DNA of 64,000 bases from Zygotorulaspora mrakii (lineage: Eukaryota > Ascomycota > Saccharomycetes > Saccharomycetales > Saccharomycetaceae): positions 141,501 to 205,500 of the forward strand of contig NC_050726.1 in assembly GCF_013402915.1 (NCBI RefSeq), given 5' to 3'. Position 1 is the stretch's first letter. Every line of letters starts with the position of its first letter. Under the pieces are notes generated by a model that saw only the letters and a list, made by a program, of their open reading frames with translations, made no database searches and had not been told where the DNA came from. Below, in pieces: positions 18,395 to 28,660 of the stretch. Both the position numbers and the translations under genes were made by a program.

Positions 18395-21199
18395 TCACAA
18401 ACTAAATAGCCCTGTTTTCTTCTTACCGAATGGGTATATGAACAAGGACGATGCAAAAAGGCCAACAGTGATACCGATTGAGACTTGAACCATAGTGACA
18501 CCGAATGCCATCGATGAAGACAAATCTGCCGTGCCACCCGTAGAGTTGCCGTGATTTGTCAGTTCGTTAGCACTCTGTATACCTGCCAATAAGGAGCTTT
18601 GCGAAGCGACACCAGATGGAACCTGTACAAATATTGCCGGCAGCATTGCTGAAACAGCTAAACCTTGCCATATTCGTGAATATAGATTTCCCATCAATCC
18701 AATAACAAAAGCTGCTAAAGCTGCTGTAAATTCGGTTGAATTCTGAAAATGTTTGCCCGCATAATATGTTACAACATATCCAGTGCATGATATGACAACC
18801 ATAACAGGCAATTGTCGCCAACTTGCCTGATTGATCAAGGAGATTCCTACTGTAAATGCTGGAACGAAAAGAATTCTGTATAGTGGGCTTATTAGTCCAG
18901 TGTTACAGCTAGCATCATTAGAAGCTTCTGCACACATCCATCCAAACAACGCAGCTCCAAGTGTGATACCGAAACCTAAAAACAATGAGTAGATGATCGC
19001 GTAAAACATTCTAACTGAGCCAGCAACCAAATTCCTACTTTGTAATTCCAATGACCCACATAAAATGATGTACCCCGGTAAGATAAGTGCCAATGAACCC
19101 TGGGTAACTGCGCCAAAACAAATCTTAGAATGATGAATTGTACCGAACGCTCTACCACAGAAACTAACAACAATTGAAGCGCTAACCTCAAAAACATTTG
19201 AATACATGTTAGAACGTTGTGAAACAATATATTGTAAACACCCAACACAAGAACCCATGAAAAACGAGATTGCTAAATTGATCCAATCACCACCAAACGC
19301 GAATGGTGTAACCATAGCTGAACAGAATCCGTAGAGGAAGACACAAATCCAGGGGGAATACAAGTTTTTGTCTTGCAAAATTTTATCTATCAGCAAGTTA
19401 CCTTCAGCGGCACTCATTGTATCATGAATAACCTTTTTATAGACTGAATGAACTTGATGTAATTTCCAAAGATTTAAACCTTGTGCAACTCTTACCAATT
19501 GCACTTCTGAAGTTCTTGTAGTTGCATCGCCAAAGGAAACAATCATACACCCTGGTATGTATAAGAATTGACCATCAATTTCTAACACACGAGATGTCAT
19601 AACCATATATTCCTCCAATCTGTGAGTTGGTGCACCATACAGCATTAAAGCCTTACACATACGGAGGACGAATCTGTGTCTCTGGAGTAAATCTGCGATG
19701 TGAACGGTAATCTTTGCTTCTGCAGCCATTCTTTTTTTGAATTTCGGTATTCTAGCTTTTTTGCCCTTTGGCCTTGTATTTTTGAAGGTTGGCAAAGACG
19801 CATCAGTTTTGCCGCTACCATCTAATTCGTCCAATTTACTCGCTGATTTATTACGACTATGCAAACTTTTGGGAATATTCTTTGGAATATTTTTAAGCTT
19901 TTTCAAATTAGCAGCACCCTGTGGTAACTTTAATCTTGAAGACCGTGGTGTAGTTGCCTCGGAATAAAAACCGTCACCAGAGTCCGAAAATCCCTTTGAT
20001 GAATCGTCCAGAGAAAGCTGAGATTGAGTCAAATTGGGATCCTCGTTTTGGTAAAGCTTCAATAATGAACCAAGAACACCACCTCTTACTCTTGCCGGAG
20101 GTGCCACATAAGCCGTATTCTCTATGAATGGGTCATAATCGTCAGTCTCCTCGCCATCACTCCCCATATTGAATGTGTAACTTTCCATGGGGGGTGCAAC
20201 GAATGAGGAATCCTCCCGCATCGTATCACCTTCAGACGATCTATCCGTATGCATGTCTGGCTCCAAGTGGTTTGAATCCGCGTTTCTTTCATTCCTCTGC
20301 TTGGGATTTAATACGGAGTGCTGTTGAACAATCTGCTGTGCTTCATCATTGAACTCTGTCATCGGGATATCACCCTGGCCACCTACGCGCTCTAGATCAT
20401 CGTTATTGGAAGCGCCGTTTGTATCGGTGGGGAAACCCGGAGCAAGTCCGGCACTTTGTGACATATTGTTAACAAGCTTGGACAAAAATCCATTGTCATC
20501 TTCATCATCGTCTCCTTTCAAACTCCGCATTTCGTGGTGCCCACTTTCTCTGTGTGCTTGACTAGCACTTCTATGGAAAAATTTCTTGAAATGGTCGAAC
20601 TTGCCTGACTCGGTCGTCTCCAGAGACTCATTGTCATCAACCTCGTCGTAGCATCCATCATCTTCATCTCGATCTCCATTTCTATCGCGTTCTCCGCGGC
20701 TCTGGCTACTGGCTTTTGACTTCTCGTCATCATATTCCACCGCACTGTTCTGAAATCTCACATTTTTGCCCGCACGAGAGTCTAAAGAGTGGCTACTCGA
20801 GCTCGATCCATTGCGTGCTAGTCTCGCCATCTTCTCGCGGTACTTGTGATCCATCTCTTCATCTCCGCTGCTGGCAAGCTCCTCCTCATCGTACATCCCG
20901 CTTGTATCCCTTATAGTCCTCATTGCATCTTCTTCAATCAATTTATCGTGCTGACCGCTCCTTCCTTGCCGTCTTGCAAACGAAGGAATGCCGGGATCGA
21001 TGGCATTAGTGGGAGCCAACCCGTCTGCTCCCTCATCTAGATCGGAGTCTGAATTTTCGTAGCGGCTTGCGCCGGAATCTCCACTGCGATCACCACCGTG
21101 TGTCCTGTCAGAAGCTTCAAAGCTTCCTGAATGCACTTTGGGTGTCCGCCCTAGGAAAAAGGGACCTTTTTTGCCCTTTCTATCACCTCCTGAAACCAT
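18395..21199 (-). CDS. PRM10: Prm10-like ThrE-family membrane protein, full-length (YJL107C+YJL108C fused form)
   Basis: A 934-residue protein. Residues 1 to about 490 are acidic, Ser/Asp/Glu-rich and probably cytosolic and disordered. From about residue 495 (KITVHIADLLQRHRFVLRM) a ThrE (DUF1212) domain begins, followed by about ten hydrophobic segments to the C-terminus, with the family pattern LMLYGAPTHRLEEY and IPGCMIVSFGD. ThrE proteins are threonine/serine exporter-like in bacteria; the yeast substrate is unknown. S. cerevisiae Prm10 (YJL108C, 383 aa) and YJL107C (387 aa) are two adjacent ORFs that are one gene in related fungi; here the gene is intact. PRM10 was named as pheromone-regulated, and pheromone response elements lie upstream. 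An in-frame TTG precedes the ATG at 21199; ATG is taken as the start. Confidence 0.94.
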   Translation of the reverse strand: MVSGGDRKGKKGPFFLGRTPKVHSGSFEASDRTHGGDRSGDSGASRYENSDSDLDEGADGLAPTNAIDPGIPSFARRQGRSGQHDKLIEEDAMRTIRDTSGMYDEEELASSGDEEMDHKYREKMARLARNGSSSSSHSLDSRAGKNVRFQNSAVEYDDEKSKASSQSRGERDRNGDRDEDDGCYDEVDDNESLETTESGKFDHFKKFFHRSASQAHRESGHHEMRSLKGDDDEDDNGFLSKLVNNMSQSAGLAPGFPTDTNGASNNDDLERVGGQGDIPMTEFNDEAQQIVQQHSVLNPKQRNERNADSNHLEPDMHTDRSSEGDTMREDSSFVAPPMESYTFNMGSDGEETDDYDPFIENTAYVAPPARVRGGVLGSLLKLYQNEDPNLTQSQLSLDDSSKGFSDSGDGFYSEATTPRSSRLKLPQGAANLKKLKNIPKNIPKSLHSRNKSASKLDELDGSGKTDASLPTFKNTRPKGKKARIPKFKKRMAAEAKITVHIADLLQRHRFVLRMCKALMLYGAPTHRLEEYMVMTSRVLEIDGQFLYIPGCMIVSFGDATTRTSEVQLVRVAQGLNLWKLHQVHSVYKKVIHDTMSAAEGNLLIDKILQDKNLYSPWICVFLYGFCSAMVTPFAFGGDWINLAISFFMGSCVGCLQYIVSQRSNMYSNVFEVSASIVVSFCGRAFGTIHHSKICFGAVTQGSLALILPGYIILCGSLELQSRNLVAGSVRMFYAIIYSLFLGFGITLGAALFGWMCAEASNDASCNTGLISPLYRILFVPAFTVGISLINQASWRQLPVMVVISCTGYVVTYYAGKHFQNSTEFTAALAAFVIGLMGNLYSRIWQGLAVSAMLPAIFVQVPSGVASQSSLLAGIQSANELTNHGNSTGGTADLSSSMAFGVTMVQVSIGITVGLFASSLFIYPFGKKKTGLFSL

Positions 21200-22145
21200 C
21201 TTTATCAATCACGAACTTCTTCAGTCAAGATTCCTGCTCTCCCAGTTCACTTCAAGTAACGTTTGGCCTGGAAAAATATGTAATCCTTGAAATGCTACAA
21301 CACAAGATGTATTCACTTATATATACTTCTATAAATATATCCTTTTATAACTCTGATGTTTGCAGCCGAGTTATATGAACTCTATCGATCGATCATTGTC
21401 CTGCGATCATGGCCCTGCCATCGTGATCGACCAATCGATCTAGATGGTGTCTGCTGTCTGTTGGCTCATTATGTTATGGATGGGCCTTCTTGACCCTCGA
21501 GAGGAGCGCTTGCGTAATACGATAGTATGCGTTTCCGTTTTCTTTTTTGTTCTTTTTTCGCATTTTGACGTTTCTTTGTTCTGTACATTTCGTCATTGAA
21601 GGCGGAATTGCGACCAAAAAGCTGGTATCGTACAGTATGATGTTTCATAGATTTGAGAGTAATCTGAAACAGAGTTCTGAAGCGGCCCTGAAGAGGATTT
21701 GAAACGCGAAATGAAACAGCCGTGCAGACAGCAGCGATGAATGGCTCTGGCCAGGCAAAAGCTGTGATGCCAATTAAGAGGCACGGTTACCCGCTTGTTG
21801 GCGTATAAAATGCATGTTTCGGATTGTGGGTTTGAGCGCCGTTCGGTGTGAGATTCGGTGTTTCATTTTCGGACACTGGGGTCCGGACATCTGCTGTCTG
21901 GTGGATATCATCAGCGGCTAAATTTGATTCGTTTCGTTTTTGTGACCGTTTGCAAACTTGAGTCTCATTTATTGGATACATATGCCTGTGGTTTCGAGGT
22001 CTGTCCATACTTATAGGTATATTGGATATATATATAGGGCAGGGTATTAGGCGAAGATTGGCAGCTGTAGGTTATCGTTGAGAAGGAAATTTTCCTTTGG
22101 GGTATTTCCGGCATTTTTACAGAAAGCCTTTGGTTGGGATCGTTT
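21200..22145. promoter_or_regulatory. Divergent PRM10/IME2 promoter region
   Basis: About 946 bp between divergent ATGs. It holds four perfect Ste12 pheromone response elements (TGAAACA or complement) at 21641-21647, 21665-21671, 21712-21718 and 21859-21865, and a URS1-like element at 21911-21920. A TATA-like run (TATATATATAGG) lies near 22025-22037, about 110-120 bp before the IME2 ATG. No coding gene is supported here. Confidence 0.65.
21911..21920. promoter_or_regulatory. URS1-like (Ume6) element upstream of IME2
   Basis: TCAGCGGCTA matches the reverse complement of the URS1 consensus TAGCCGCCGA at nine of ten positions, about 230 bp upstream of IME2. URS1 represses early meiotic genes in vegetative cells and activates them with Ime1. 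The single mismatch falls in the GGCGGC core, so binding is uncertain. Confidence 0.4.
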
Positions 22146-24356
22146 ATGGTATCTACCAAGGGTGACAAGATGATCAGCAGAGTATGCAACAGGAGCTCTC
22201 AGGACTCTGCAGCTCCTCCGGATGTGAACAATCCACCCTCTTACATCCCGTTGAGATCGATTGAGGATAGGTATCAGATAGTCGAAGAGCTCGGCAATGG
22301 GTCTTTTGGGTGCGTTTCGCTCGCCAAGGCTCAGATAGATCTTGGAAAGATTAACGAACCTCGCGGCAGCGGATTGAAACCGTCTTTTTACAGAAATACG
22401 CTGTTGAATCAGGAAAAAATGGAGCACGAGAATTTCTTTAGCAAATCGCAACGCTTGGTTGCTATCAAAACAATGATGACCAAGTTACCGACGTTGCACG
22501 ACTATACTCGCGTTAGGGAGATCAAATTTATTTTATCGATACCGGCGCATAAGCATCTGATTCAAATTTTTGAGATTTTTATCGATTCTCAGCATTACCA
22601 GTTGCACATCGTAATGGAATGCATGGAGCAAAATTTATACCAAATGATGAGACATAGAAGACGCAGAGTGTTTTCAATTCCATCTTTGAAATCCATTCTA
22701 GCACAAATACTAGCTGGTCTAAAACATATTCATGAACACGATTTTTTCCATAGAGATTTGAAACCTGAAAATATATTGATAAGTGCAAGTACAAGATATT
22801 TTGATAAAAAATGGCTCAATGATGGTAAATATACTGACAATTATATTGTTAAATTGGCAGATTTTGGTTTAGCAAGACATGTTCAAAACAAAAACCCATA
22901 TACTGCTTATGTCTCTACTCGCTGGTATAGATCACCAGAGATTTTATTACGTAGCGGCTATTATTCGACACCATTAGATATTTGGGCATTTGGTTGCGTT
23001 GCAGTTGAAGTCACAATTTTTAAGCCATTATTTCCTGGTTCAAATGAAATGGATCAAATCTGGAAAATTTTAGAGATTCTAGGTACTCCCCATAAAACAG
23101 ATGAATCAATACTTTCTAATTATATTTCTCACGGCGGCTCATGGGAAAACGCAAAAGAATTTGCTCAAAGATTAAATATGAAATTTCCATATATTGAAGG
23201 TTCAGGATTAGATTCGTTGATCTCAAGTTCTCAGTTGAAAAATCTAATTGAAGTTATCAAGCTGTGTTTAAAATGGGACCCAGATGAAAGAGCTGATGTT
23301 AGTCAGTTATGTTCGATGGAATTTTTCCATGATACAATTCTTGATGAAAGAGAACCTTCTATTAAAAGATCAAAAAATAATATAGAGCCAACATTAATAT
23401 TTGCTGGAGTGAAATCCTCAACAAGTTCAAACAAAAATTCTTTGAATCATCACTCAAGGAAGTTAATCTTCCATTCTGAAAATTTATTGAAACACCAACA
23501 AGCCCATCAAGTTCACTCATTGAATAACGAAAATGAAACTGGAAGTGTAGCTGAGAATGAAAATGAGAATGAAAACAATAATAATGATGATATCATTATT
23601 AATGACGCAAAAAATCAAAGAGAAGATAATGACGAAAAACGTTCATCGTTTGATAAAATAGTTAATATCAATCCAATGAATGATATTAATCGTAATGATA
23701 GCAATGATGAACTTCTGAGTAATCATAACCATCGTCGTCATGATGATGATGAAATTGATATATCGAAAGAAATTGCAGAGAATATTGCTTTATGTCAAAT
23801 ACCAATTTTTGAAAATGGTCAATTTTTGCAACAATCAAATATTGATTTTGATTTGAATGATAAAAGTCTCAAGAATTTAGCCAATGAAATTGATACTTTT
23901 GATGAACAAAATCCAGTAGATTCATTTTCGCAATACTATAGTACAACTACAAATTCAAATGTCATTGTTAATACAATGACAATACCAATTGAATCAAATT
24001 ATGTTCACCATCATCATTCCCATCATGGTCCTCGCACTGATCGTGATACTAGCGTACTCAATAATTGCAACAGTAATGATATTAGCACATTACAACCGGT
24101 CAAGAAACTTTTGGATAATATGTCAATTGACGATTCTTTCAATACGAATGTCAATAATCAATACTCGAATGTTATACCACGAAGTTTCCTTTCGAAGGAG
24201 CAAATGACTGAGGAAACCAACAAACAACTACTAGAATTGGAAAGAGGAAATATTCAATACCAACAAAATGATCACCAGAATCAGAATATGAACGAAAGTT
24301 CAAATTATAGTCAAAAACATCAGGAGCAAGTATATTTTGGGAATGTTACATTTTAA
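22146..24356 (+). CDS. IME2: Ime2, meiosis-specific Ser/Thr kinase (RCK family)
   Basis: A 736-residue kinase (S. cerevisiae Ime2 645 aa) that drives meiotic initiation, early gene expression and Sic1 destruction. Kinase motifs: G-loop GNGSFGCV at about residue 50, VAIKT, catalytic HRDLKPEN at about 202, DFGLA at about 239, and a TAY activation loop followed by STRWYRSPE. The insert between the G-loop and the VAIKT lysine is typical of Ime2. The C-terminal ~310 residues are Asn/Asp/Glu-rich and end in GNVTF, identical to the S. cerevisiae C-terminus. An in-frame TTG lies 12 bp upstream, but ATG 22146 matches the family start (MVSTKGD). GC content falls sharply along the gene. Confidence 0.97.
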   Translation: MVSTKGDKMISRVCNRSSQDSAAPPDVNNPPSYIPLRSIEDRYQIVEELGNGSFGCVSLAKAQIDLGKINEPRGSGLKPSFYRNTLLNQEKMEHENFFSKSQRLVAIKTMMTKLPTLHDYTRVREIKFILSIPAHKHLIQIFEIFIDSQHYQLHIVMECMEQNLYQMMRHRRRRVFSIPSLKSILAQILAGLKHIHEHDFFHRDLKPENILISASTRYFDKKWLNDGKYTDNYIVKLADFGLARHVQNKNPYTAYVSTRWYRSPEILLRSGYYSTPLDIWAFGCVAVEVTIFKPLFPGSNEMDQIWKILEILGTPHKTDESILSNYISHGGSWENAKEFAQRLNMKFPYIEGSGLDSLISSSQLKNLIEVIKLCLKWDPDERADVSQLCSMEFFHDTILDEREPSIKRSKNNIEPTLIFAGVKSSTSSNKNSLNHHSRKLIFHSENLLKHQQAHQVHSLNNENETGSVAENENENENNNNDDIIINDAKNQREDNDEKRSSFDKIVNINPMNDINRNDSNDELLSNHNHRRHDDDEIDISKEIAENIALCQIPIFENGQFLQQSNIDFDLNDKSLKNLANEIDTFDEQNPVDSFSQYYSTTTNSNVIVNTMTIPIESNYVHHHHSHHGPRTDRDTSVLNNCNSNDISTLQPVKKLLDNMSIDDSFNTNVNNQYSNVIPRSFLSKEQMTEETNKQLLELERGNIQYQQNDHQNQNMNESSNYSQKHQEQVYFGNVTF

Positions 24357-25315
24357 GACATTTTAAAAATGTACTACAATACTAATTAGCTAGCTACGAT
24401 TCTATCATTACCAAATTGGAACCATTACTCTCTTTCTTAAAGCTAACCTGCGTTTATCCCCCTTATTTCTGTTTTAATGGGTGCTTGAAACAACTATCTT
24501 GATTGATTAGAACCTGCAAGTCATCTGCAGTTGTGTTTTCACATGATTATTTTACGATGCAAGTTTATTCGATTTTATCAGCTCGTTTCCAGTCAACAGG
24601 AACCCAATAGGAAAAAAAAAAAATACCGTTATTCCCGGAGATTTTTTTTATTCACGTATTGTTGGTTTCGTTGCCGTAACGTATAGCCACACGATGCATC
24701 GCATTCAAGGAAGACAAGGAAAAGATTGTCATTGTTTGTTTGATATCGCGGGAGAATCAAAAAAACGACCAGTTCATCGTTTAATAATTAATTCGAGTTA
24801 CAGCATAGCAAAATATTTAATTTTCGCTTGACTCAATTGCTGTTAAAATCACTCCTGTGCTGTGTTCCTTGTTCTTCGTAACTCGTCTTGATTTTTCATT
24901 TTCTACGACGACGAACAGAAAGAAGTGGTTTTAATGATCTAATTAAACGAACGTGACAAAATTGGTTGAGTTTGATCGTTTACTGAATTCACATTACAAT
25001 AGAACAGGTGCCATAAGCTCTTTCATATTACTCTCTGACCAGTGCTATCACAGCTTGGCTGTTTCACTTTTGTTATTTTGTACTTTACGGCCCTCGAGTT
25101 TTCTTTAAACGCAGAACAAACGAGCAAGGATATAACTAATTAGTGGTTGTGTTCCAAGAAGGACGTAACTATAATGCGAAATACGACTATTTTCACTTTT
25201 ATTATTTAAGTTAGGAGAATCACATCTTTTTTTTTTTTGAGAGGCCCTAAAGTTGGAGAAGAACATACTACTACTGGTATCATTTAGAGAAAATCGGTAG
25301 AAGTAGCGTTATATC
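24357..25315. other. IME2-SET3 intergenic region, nothing recognised
   Basis: About 960 bp, AT-rich, with poly(dA:dT) tracts near 24612-24622, 24645-24651 and 25229-25239. It should contain the IME2 3' end and the SET3 promoter and leader. I saw no ORF with a proper start, tRNA or known RNA motif. Confidence 0.5.
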
Positions 25316-28021
25316 ATGTCAGCAACAACCTCAAAGGAGGCCATGGAAGGGTCACTCCTCGAAGACGCCTCTACTTTACTTATGTTTTCCAAGACAAGAA
25401 GTGATAGCAATAGCAGCAGCCATAATCATAGCCATGATCGCAGCCATGATCATTCTACTTCGGGTACCCTCCAGGCCTCAACAACAGATCCCTCGAATTC
25501 TTCGGCACGAAATGAAAACACGGACCAGTTTCATTCCCAGTTTAAGTCTTTGCCATTAACAAGGTCCAACACAGGTAGTGGTACAGTTTCCCCAAGAAAT
25601 CCTTTGGCATCGCCCGGTCCCGCTTCCGTTGCTTTATTGGAGGATGAAAGAAATGAAATTATACCATCGAATGGTGCACCGTCTAGGAGCAGTAGTAGTA
25701 ATAACAGTGGTAGCAACAATAGCAGTAGCAATAACAAAGGAATGGTAGCAGCAGCAGCCTTGGCCGCTGCTGCAACAGTTCCGTTGCCTTTGAAGACTCG
25801 TGGTGCAAATAAGAACACGCAAGAAGATGCGTCTAGGGGGGATAGCGGCAGTAGAAAAGGATCCAAAAGGAGAAAGGAATGGCCCGTACCAGATTCGTAT
25901 ATTGTTCATTTAGATGCCGGTGTGATATCGTGCATTTGTGGCCACGATGATGATGATGGATTTACTATTCAGTGTGACCATTGTAACAGATGGCAGCATG
26001 CTGTGTGCTATAACATCAAGGATAGCGCCACAGCTCCGGAGGAGTACCTTTGTAATGTTTGTGATCCAAGAAAACTTGATGTCAAACGAGCTAAGAAGAA
26101 GCAACAAGAGAGAATAAAGTATTTGAAAGAGCCCAATCTGGATAGCTCACAATCGTCTAACTCACAATTTGCATACGAAGGAACAAAACGCGATAGCAAA
26201 AGTGATAACAATATTGAGGATAACGACATAAGGGATAATACAAATACGGGTAAGAGTAACGATACAAATTCTAACTATAATAATGACGGAGGTAGTAATA
26301 AAACGGGTAATAATAACAACAGTAATAAATATGATAATAGCGAGTTTAGTAATATTAGTGGAAGTGGTAATAGTAGATCTCAAAGAGTAATTAGGGACAG
26401 GAGTCATAATGTGTCCAAGGAAGATGGTACAAATGGCACTTTTGAAGATGACACTGGAAGAAAAAGAAGACGGGAAGACGATAACGTATCCTTAGAGACA
26501 ACACAGAAGAATAATGGAAAAATTAGCGAGAATGTAACGTATTTGAGTGCAAAAGATGCGTATTCGGCTACTTATTTGCCAATTACTTCGTGCGAATACA
26601 AGGACAAGTACATGAAAATGTTTATCGACAAACACAATGATGATGATTGGGTCATACCGTATAATGGTAAGCCATTCGAATCATTGCCTTTGGAAGTTAA
26701 ACCTTATTCAGAAGTTGGTAATTCAAAAATATTTCCTGGATTCACAAAATTGGGAGTTTATATGGGCGAAAGCTGTGAAAAAAACGATTTTATTAGTGAA
26801 ATTACTGGTGAGGTTTATTTTCAGGGAGATTATATATCAGATTTGAGAAATCACTATAGGATTTGGGGAACAACGAAACCAAAATTGTTTTTCCATCCAC
26901 ATTTGCCGTTGTGTATTGATGCAAGACTTTCCGGAAACATGGCAAGGTATATTAGACGGTGCTGCAAACCAAATGTAGAAATAGCAACAGTCAAGGTACT
27001 TGCCACAAATGAAGTTAAATTTTTATTAAGAGCGAAAAGGAAAATTGAAAAAGGTGAAGAGATACATATGAATTGGCAATGGGATTTGAGACACCCCATT
27101 TTGCAAATAATGAACGGTACGGCAACTTTAGAATCATTAAATGAGCCAGACAAGTATTTAATGATACACTCTATTCACACCATTTTAGGCTCTTGCGATT
27201 GCGCATGTGGCAATAGCAAAGATTGTAATCTTTTGAAAGTTAAGAAGTTCTCCCAGAATCTTTACAAATCGGTAAAATCAAAAATGAATAACAGATACAA
27301 ACTGAATGAAATATTAAATCAATACCAGGGAAAAAAAAGACGGCCACCGCCGATATTAACGAGATTGGTTCAGGAAAGCGAAGATAATCAAATAAAAGCA
27401 CCAAGGGTAATAGCGGATTTGAATGTCAAAAAATTGGCCTTTTTAGACACAGAATCAAGGATCACTGAGGCTAAACCATCCTCACTGAAAGTGCCATTGA
27501 TTTTAAAGAACGGCGCAGAGTCGAATGATCGACCATATAAATGGATACTAATGGAAAAGGATAGAAAGAAAGAGGAAATTCTCCCCGATGGTGGAGTTGG
27601 AGCTGTTTCCATCAAGTCGACCATAATTACAAACCCGTCTCAATACGATGAATCAAATGTAACGGATATAGACTTACTGCCAATTCCAATCGTTTTGGAG
27701 GTACCGCTAAGAAGTGACAAAGGTACTACTCCAGTTGGATTGGATTCATCAAACTACACCACTGGTACAGGTCAAACGAAATATAGAGACAGCACATTGG
27801 GCAGTTCTCCAACAGCTGCAGCAAGATCCATACCCGAAAATGCGTCTCAGTCCATCATGAACGCACCACCAATGGTTCTCTCTTCTTATGGCGTCTCCAA
27901 GTTGGACGAGAGGAATAATTCTTCAAGCGCATCAAGTCTAGCAGATTTGTCAGACCATAACAGAAGACCACTCAAGAAAAAGCTGAGCTTTGCGGACTAC
28001 AGAAAGAAACAAAGCAAATAA
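25316..28021 (+). CDS. SET3: Set3/Set4 ortholog, PHD-finger and SET-domain protein
   Basis: A 901-residue protein. The PHD finger spans residues about 206-249 (C4HC3: CICG, CDHC, H227, CNVC). In Set3 this finger binds methylated H3K4. The SET domain spans about 480-594, but the usual NHSCxPN catalytic motif reads GNMARYIRRCCKPN and the terminal tyrosine motif reads MNWQW, so it is probably catalytically inactive, as in Set3. In S. cerevisiae Set3 scaffolds the Set3C deacetylase complex (Hos2, Hst1, Snt1, Sif2), which represses early sporulation genes; Set4 is its stress-related ohnolog. This single gene is the pre-duplication counterpart. The N-terminal 200 residues are Ser/Asn/His-rich low complexity. 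The gene lies immediately after IME2, itself a Set3C-repressed gene in S. cerevisiae. Confidence 0.94.
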   Translation: MSATTSKEAMEGSLLEDASTLLMFSKTRSDSNSSSHNHSHDRSHDHSTSGTLQASTTDPSNSSARNENTDQFHSQFKSLPLTRSNTGSGTVSPRNPLASPGPASVALLEDERNEIIPSNGAPSRSSSSNNSGSNNSSSNNKGMVAAAALAAAATVPLPLKTRGANKNTQEDASRGDSGSRKGSKRRKEWPVPDSYIVHLDAGVISCICGHDDDDGFTIQCDHCNRWQHAVCYNIKDSATAPEEYLCNVCDPRKLDVKRAKKKQQERIKYLKEPNLDSSQSSNSQFAYEGTKRDSKSDNNIEDNDIRDNTNTGKSNDTNSNYNNDGGSNKTGNNNNSNKYDNSEFSNISGSGNSRSQRVIRDRSHNVSKEDGTNGTFEDDTGRKRRREDDNVSLETTQKNNGKISENVTYLSAKDAYSATYLPITSCEYKDKYMKMFIDKHNDDDWVIPYNGKPFESLPLEVKPYSEVGNSKIFPGFTKLGVYMGESCEKNDFISEITGEVYFQGDYISDLRNHYRIWGTTKPKLFFHPHLPLCIDARLSGNMARYIRRCCKPNVEIATVKVLATNEVKFLLRAKRKIEKGEEIHMNWQWDLRHPILQIMNGTATLESLNEPDKYLMIHSIHTILGSCDCACGNSKDCNLLKVKKFSQNLYKSVKSKMNNRYKLNEILNQYQGKKRRPPPILTRLVQESEDNQIKAPRVIADLNVKKLAFLDTESRITEAKPSSLKVPLILKNGAESNDRPYKWILMEKDRKKEEILPDGGVGAVSIKSTIITNPSQYDESNVTDIDLLPIPIVLEVPLRSDKGTTPVGLDSSNYTTGTGQTKYRDSTLGSSPTAAARSIPENASQSIMNAPPMVLSSYGVSKLDERNNSSSASSLADLSDHNRRPLKKKLSFADYRKKQSK

Positions 28022-28258
28022 GTATAACAACTGTATAAAGTTAAATAACTACTCTAATCCATGTCGCATCGAACAAATCTCTAGTTTCTCATCTTTTCAT
28101 ACGTATGGATGGTACCTTCGGCTTTCACGATATTTGCAGTCTGAAAAAAAAAAACATACTATCATTAAGAAACCTTCGTGAACTTTGCTCAATGGTAGAT
28201 CACAATATTGAGCCTCTAAGAGCTTTTCACTTAGTTCGATCTCAAAGAATAAGTCGCT

Positions 28259-28660
28259 ATGGCTCACAGGGCCTTCATCCAGGTTATCATAACGGGAGCC
28301 AGCGTTTTTGGTAAAGCATTTGCGGAAGCTTACAGACAAGCTGCTGCCCAATCTGTTAAACAGGGTGCCAGTGCAGCAAGAGGCAGAGCTGCATCAGCTG
28401 AATATGGTGGTATAACTCTTGACGAGAGCTCCAAAATTCTGAACATAGAAGGAGAACAAGACATGAACATAGACAAGATTAACCAACGATTCAAATACCT
28501 ATTCGAAATTAATGACAAGGCCAAAGGTGGTAGTTTTTATTTGCAAAGTAAGATCTACAGAGCATCGGAACGACTAAAATGGGAACTGGCCGAAAAGGAA
28601 AAGCTCAATAACAAAGGGCCAGCATCAGCATCACCGACAAGTCAACAGCCGAAACAATAA
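28259..28660 (+). CDS. PAM16: Pam16/Tim16, J-like subunit of the TIM23 import motor
   Basis: A 133-residue protein (S. cerevisiae 149 aa). It starts MAHRAFIQVIITGASVFGKAF, a hydrophobic N-terminal targeting/anchor segment, then an Ala-rich linker, then a degenerate J domain (about residues 55-115) that lacks the HPD motif. Pam16 pairs with the true J protein Pam18 and restrains its stimulation of mtHsp70 (Ssc1) at the inner-membrane import channel. The essential family features are all present. Gene order SET4-PAM16 is the same as on S. cerevisiae chromosome X. Confidence 0.96.
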   Translation: MAHRAFIQVIITGASVFGKAFAEAYRQAAAQSVKQGASAARGRAASAEYGGITLDESSKILNIEGEQDMNIDKINQRFKYLFEINDKAKGGSFYLQSKIYRASERLKWELAEKEKLNNKGPASASPTSQQPKQ

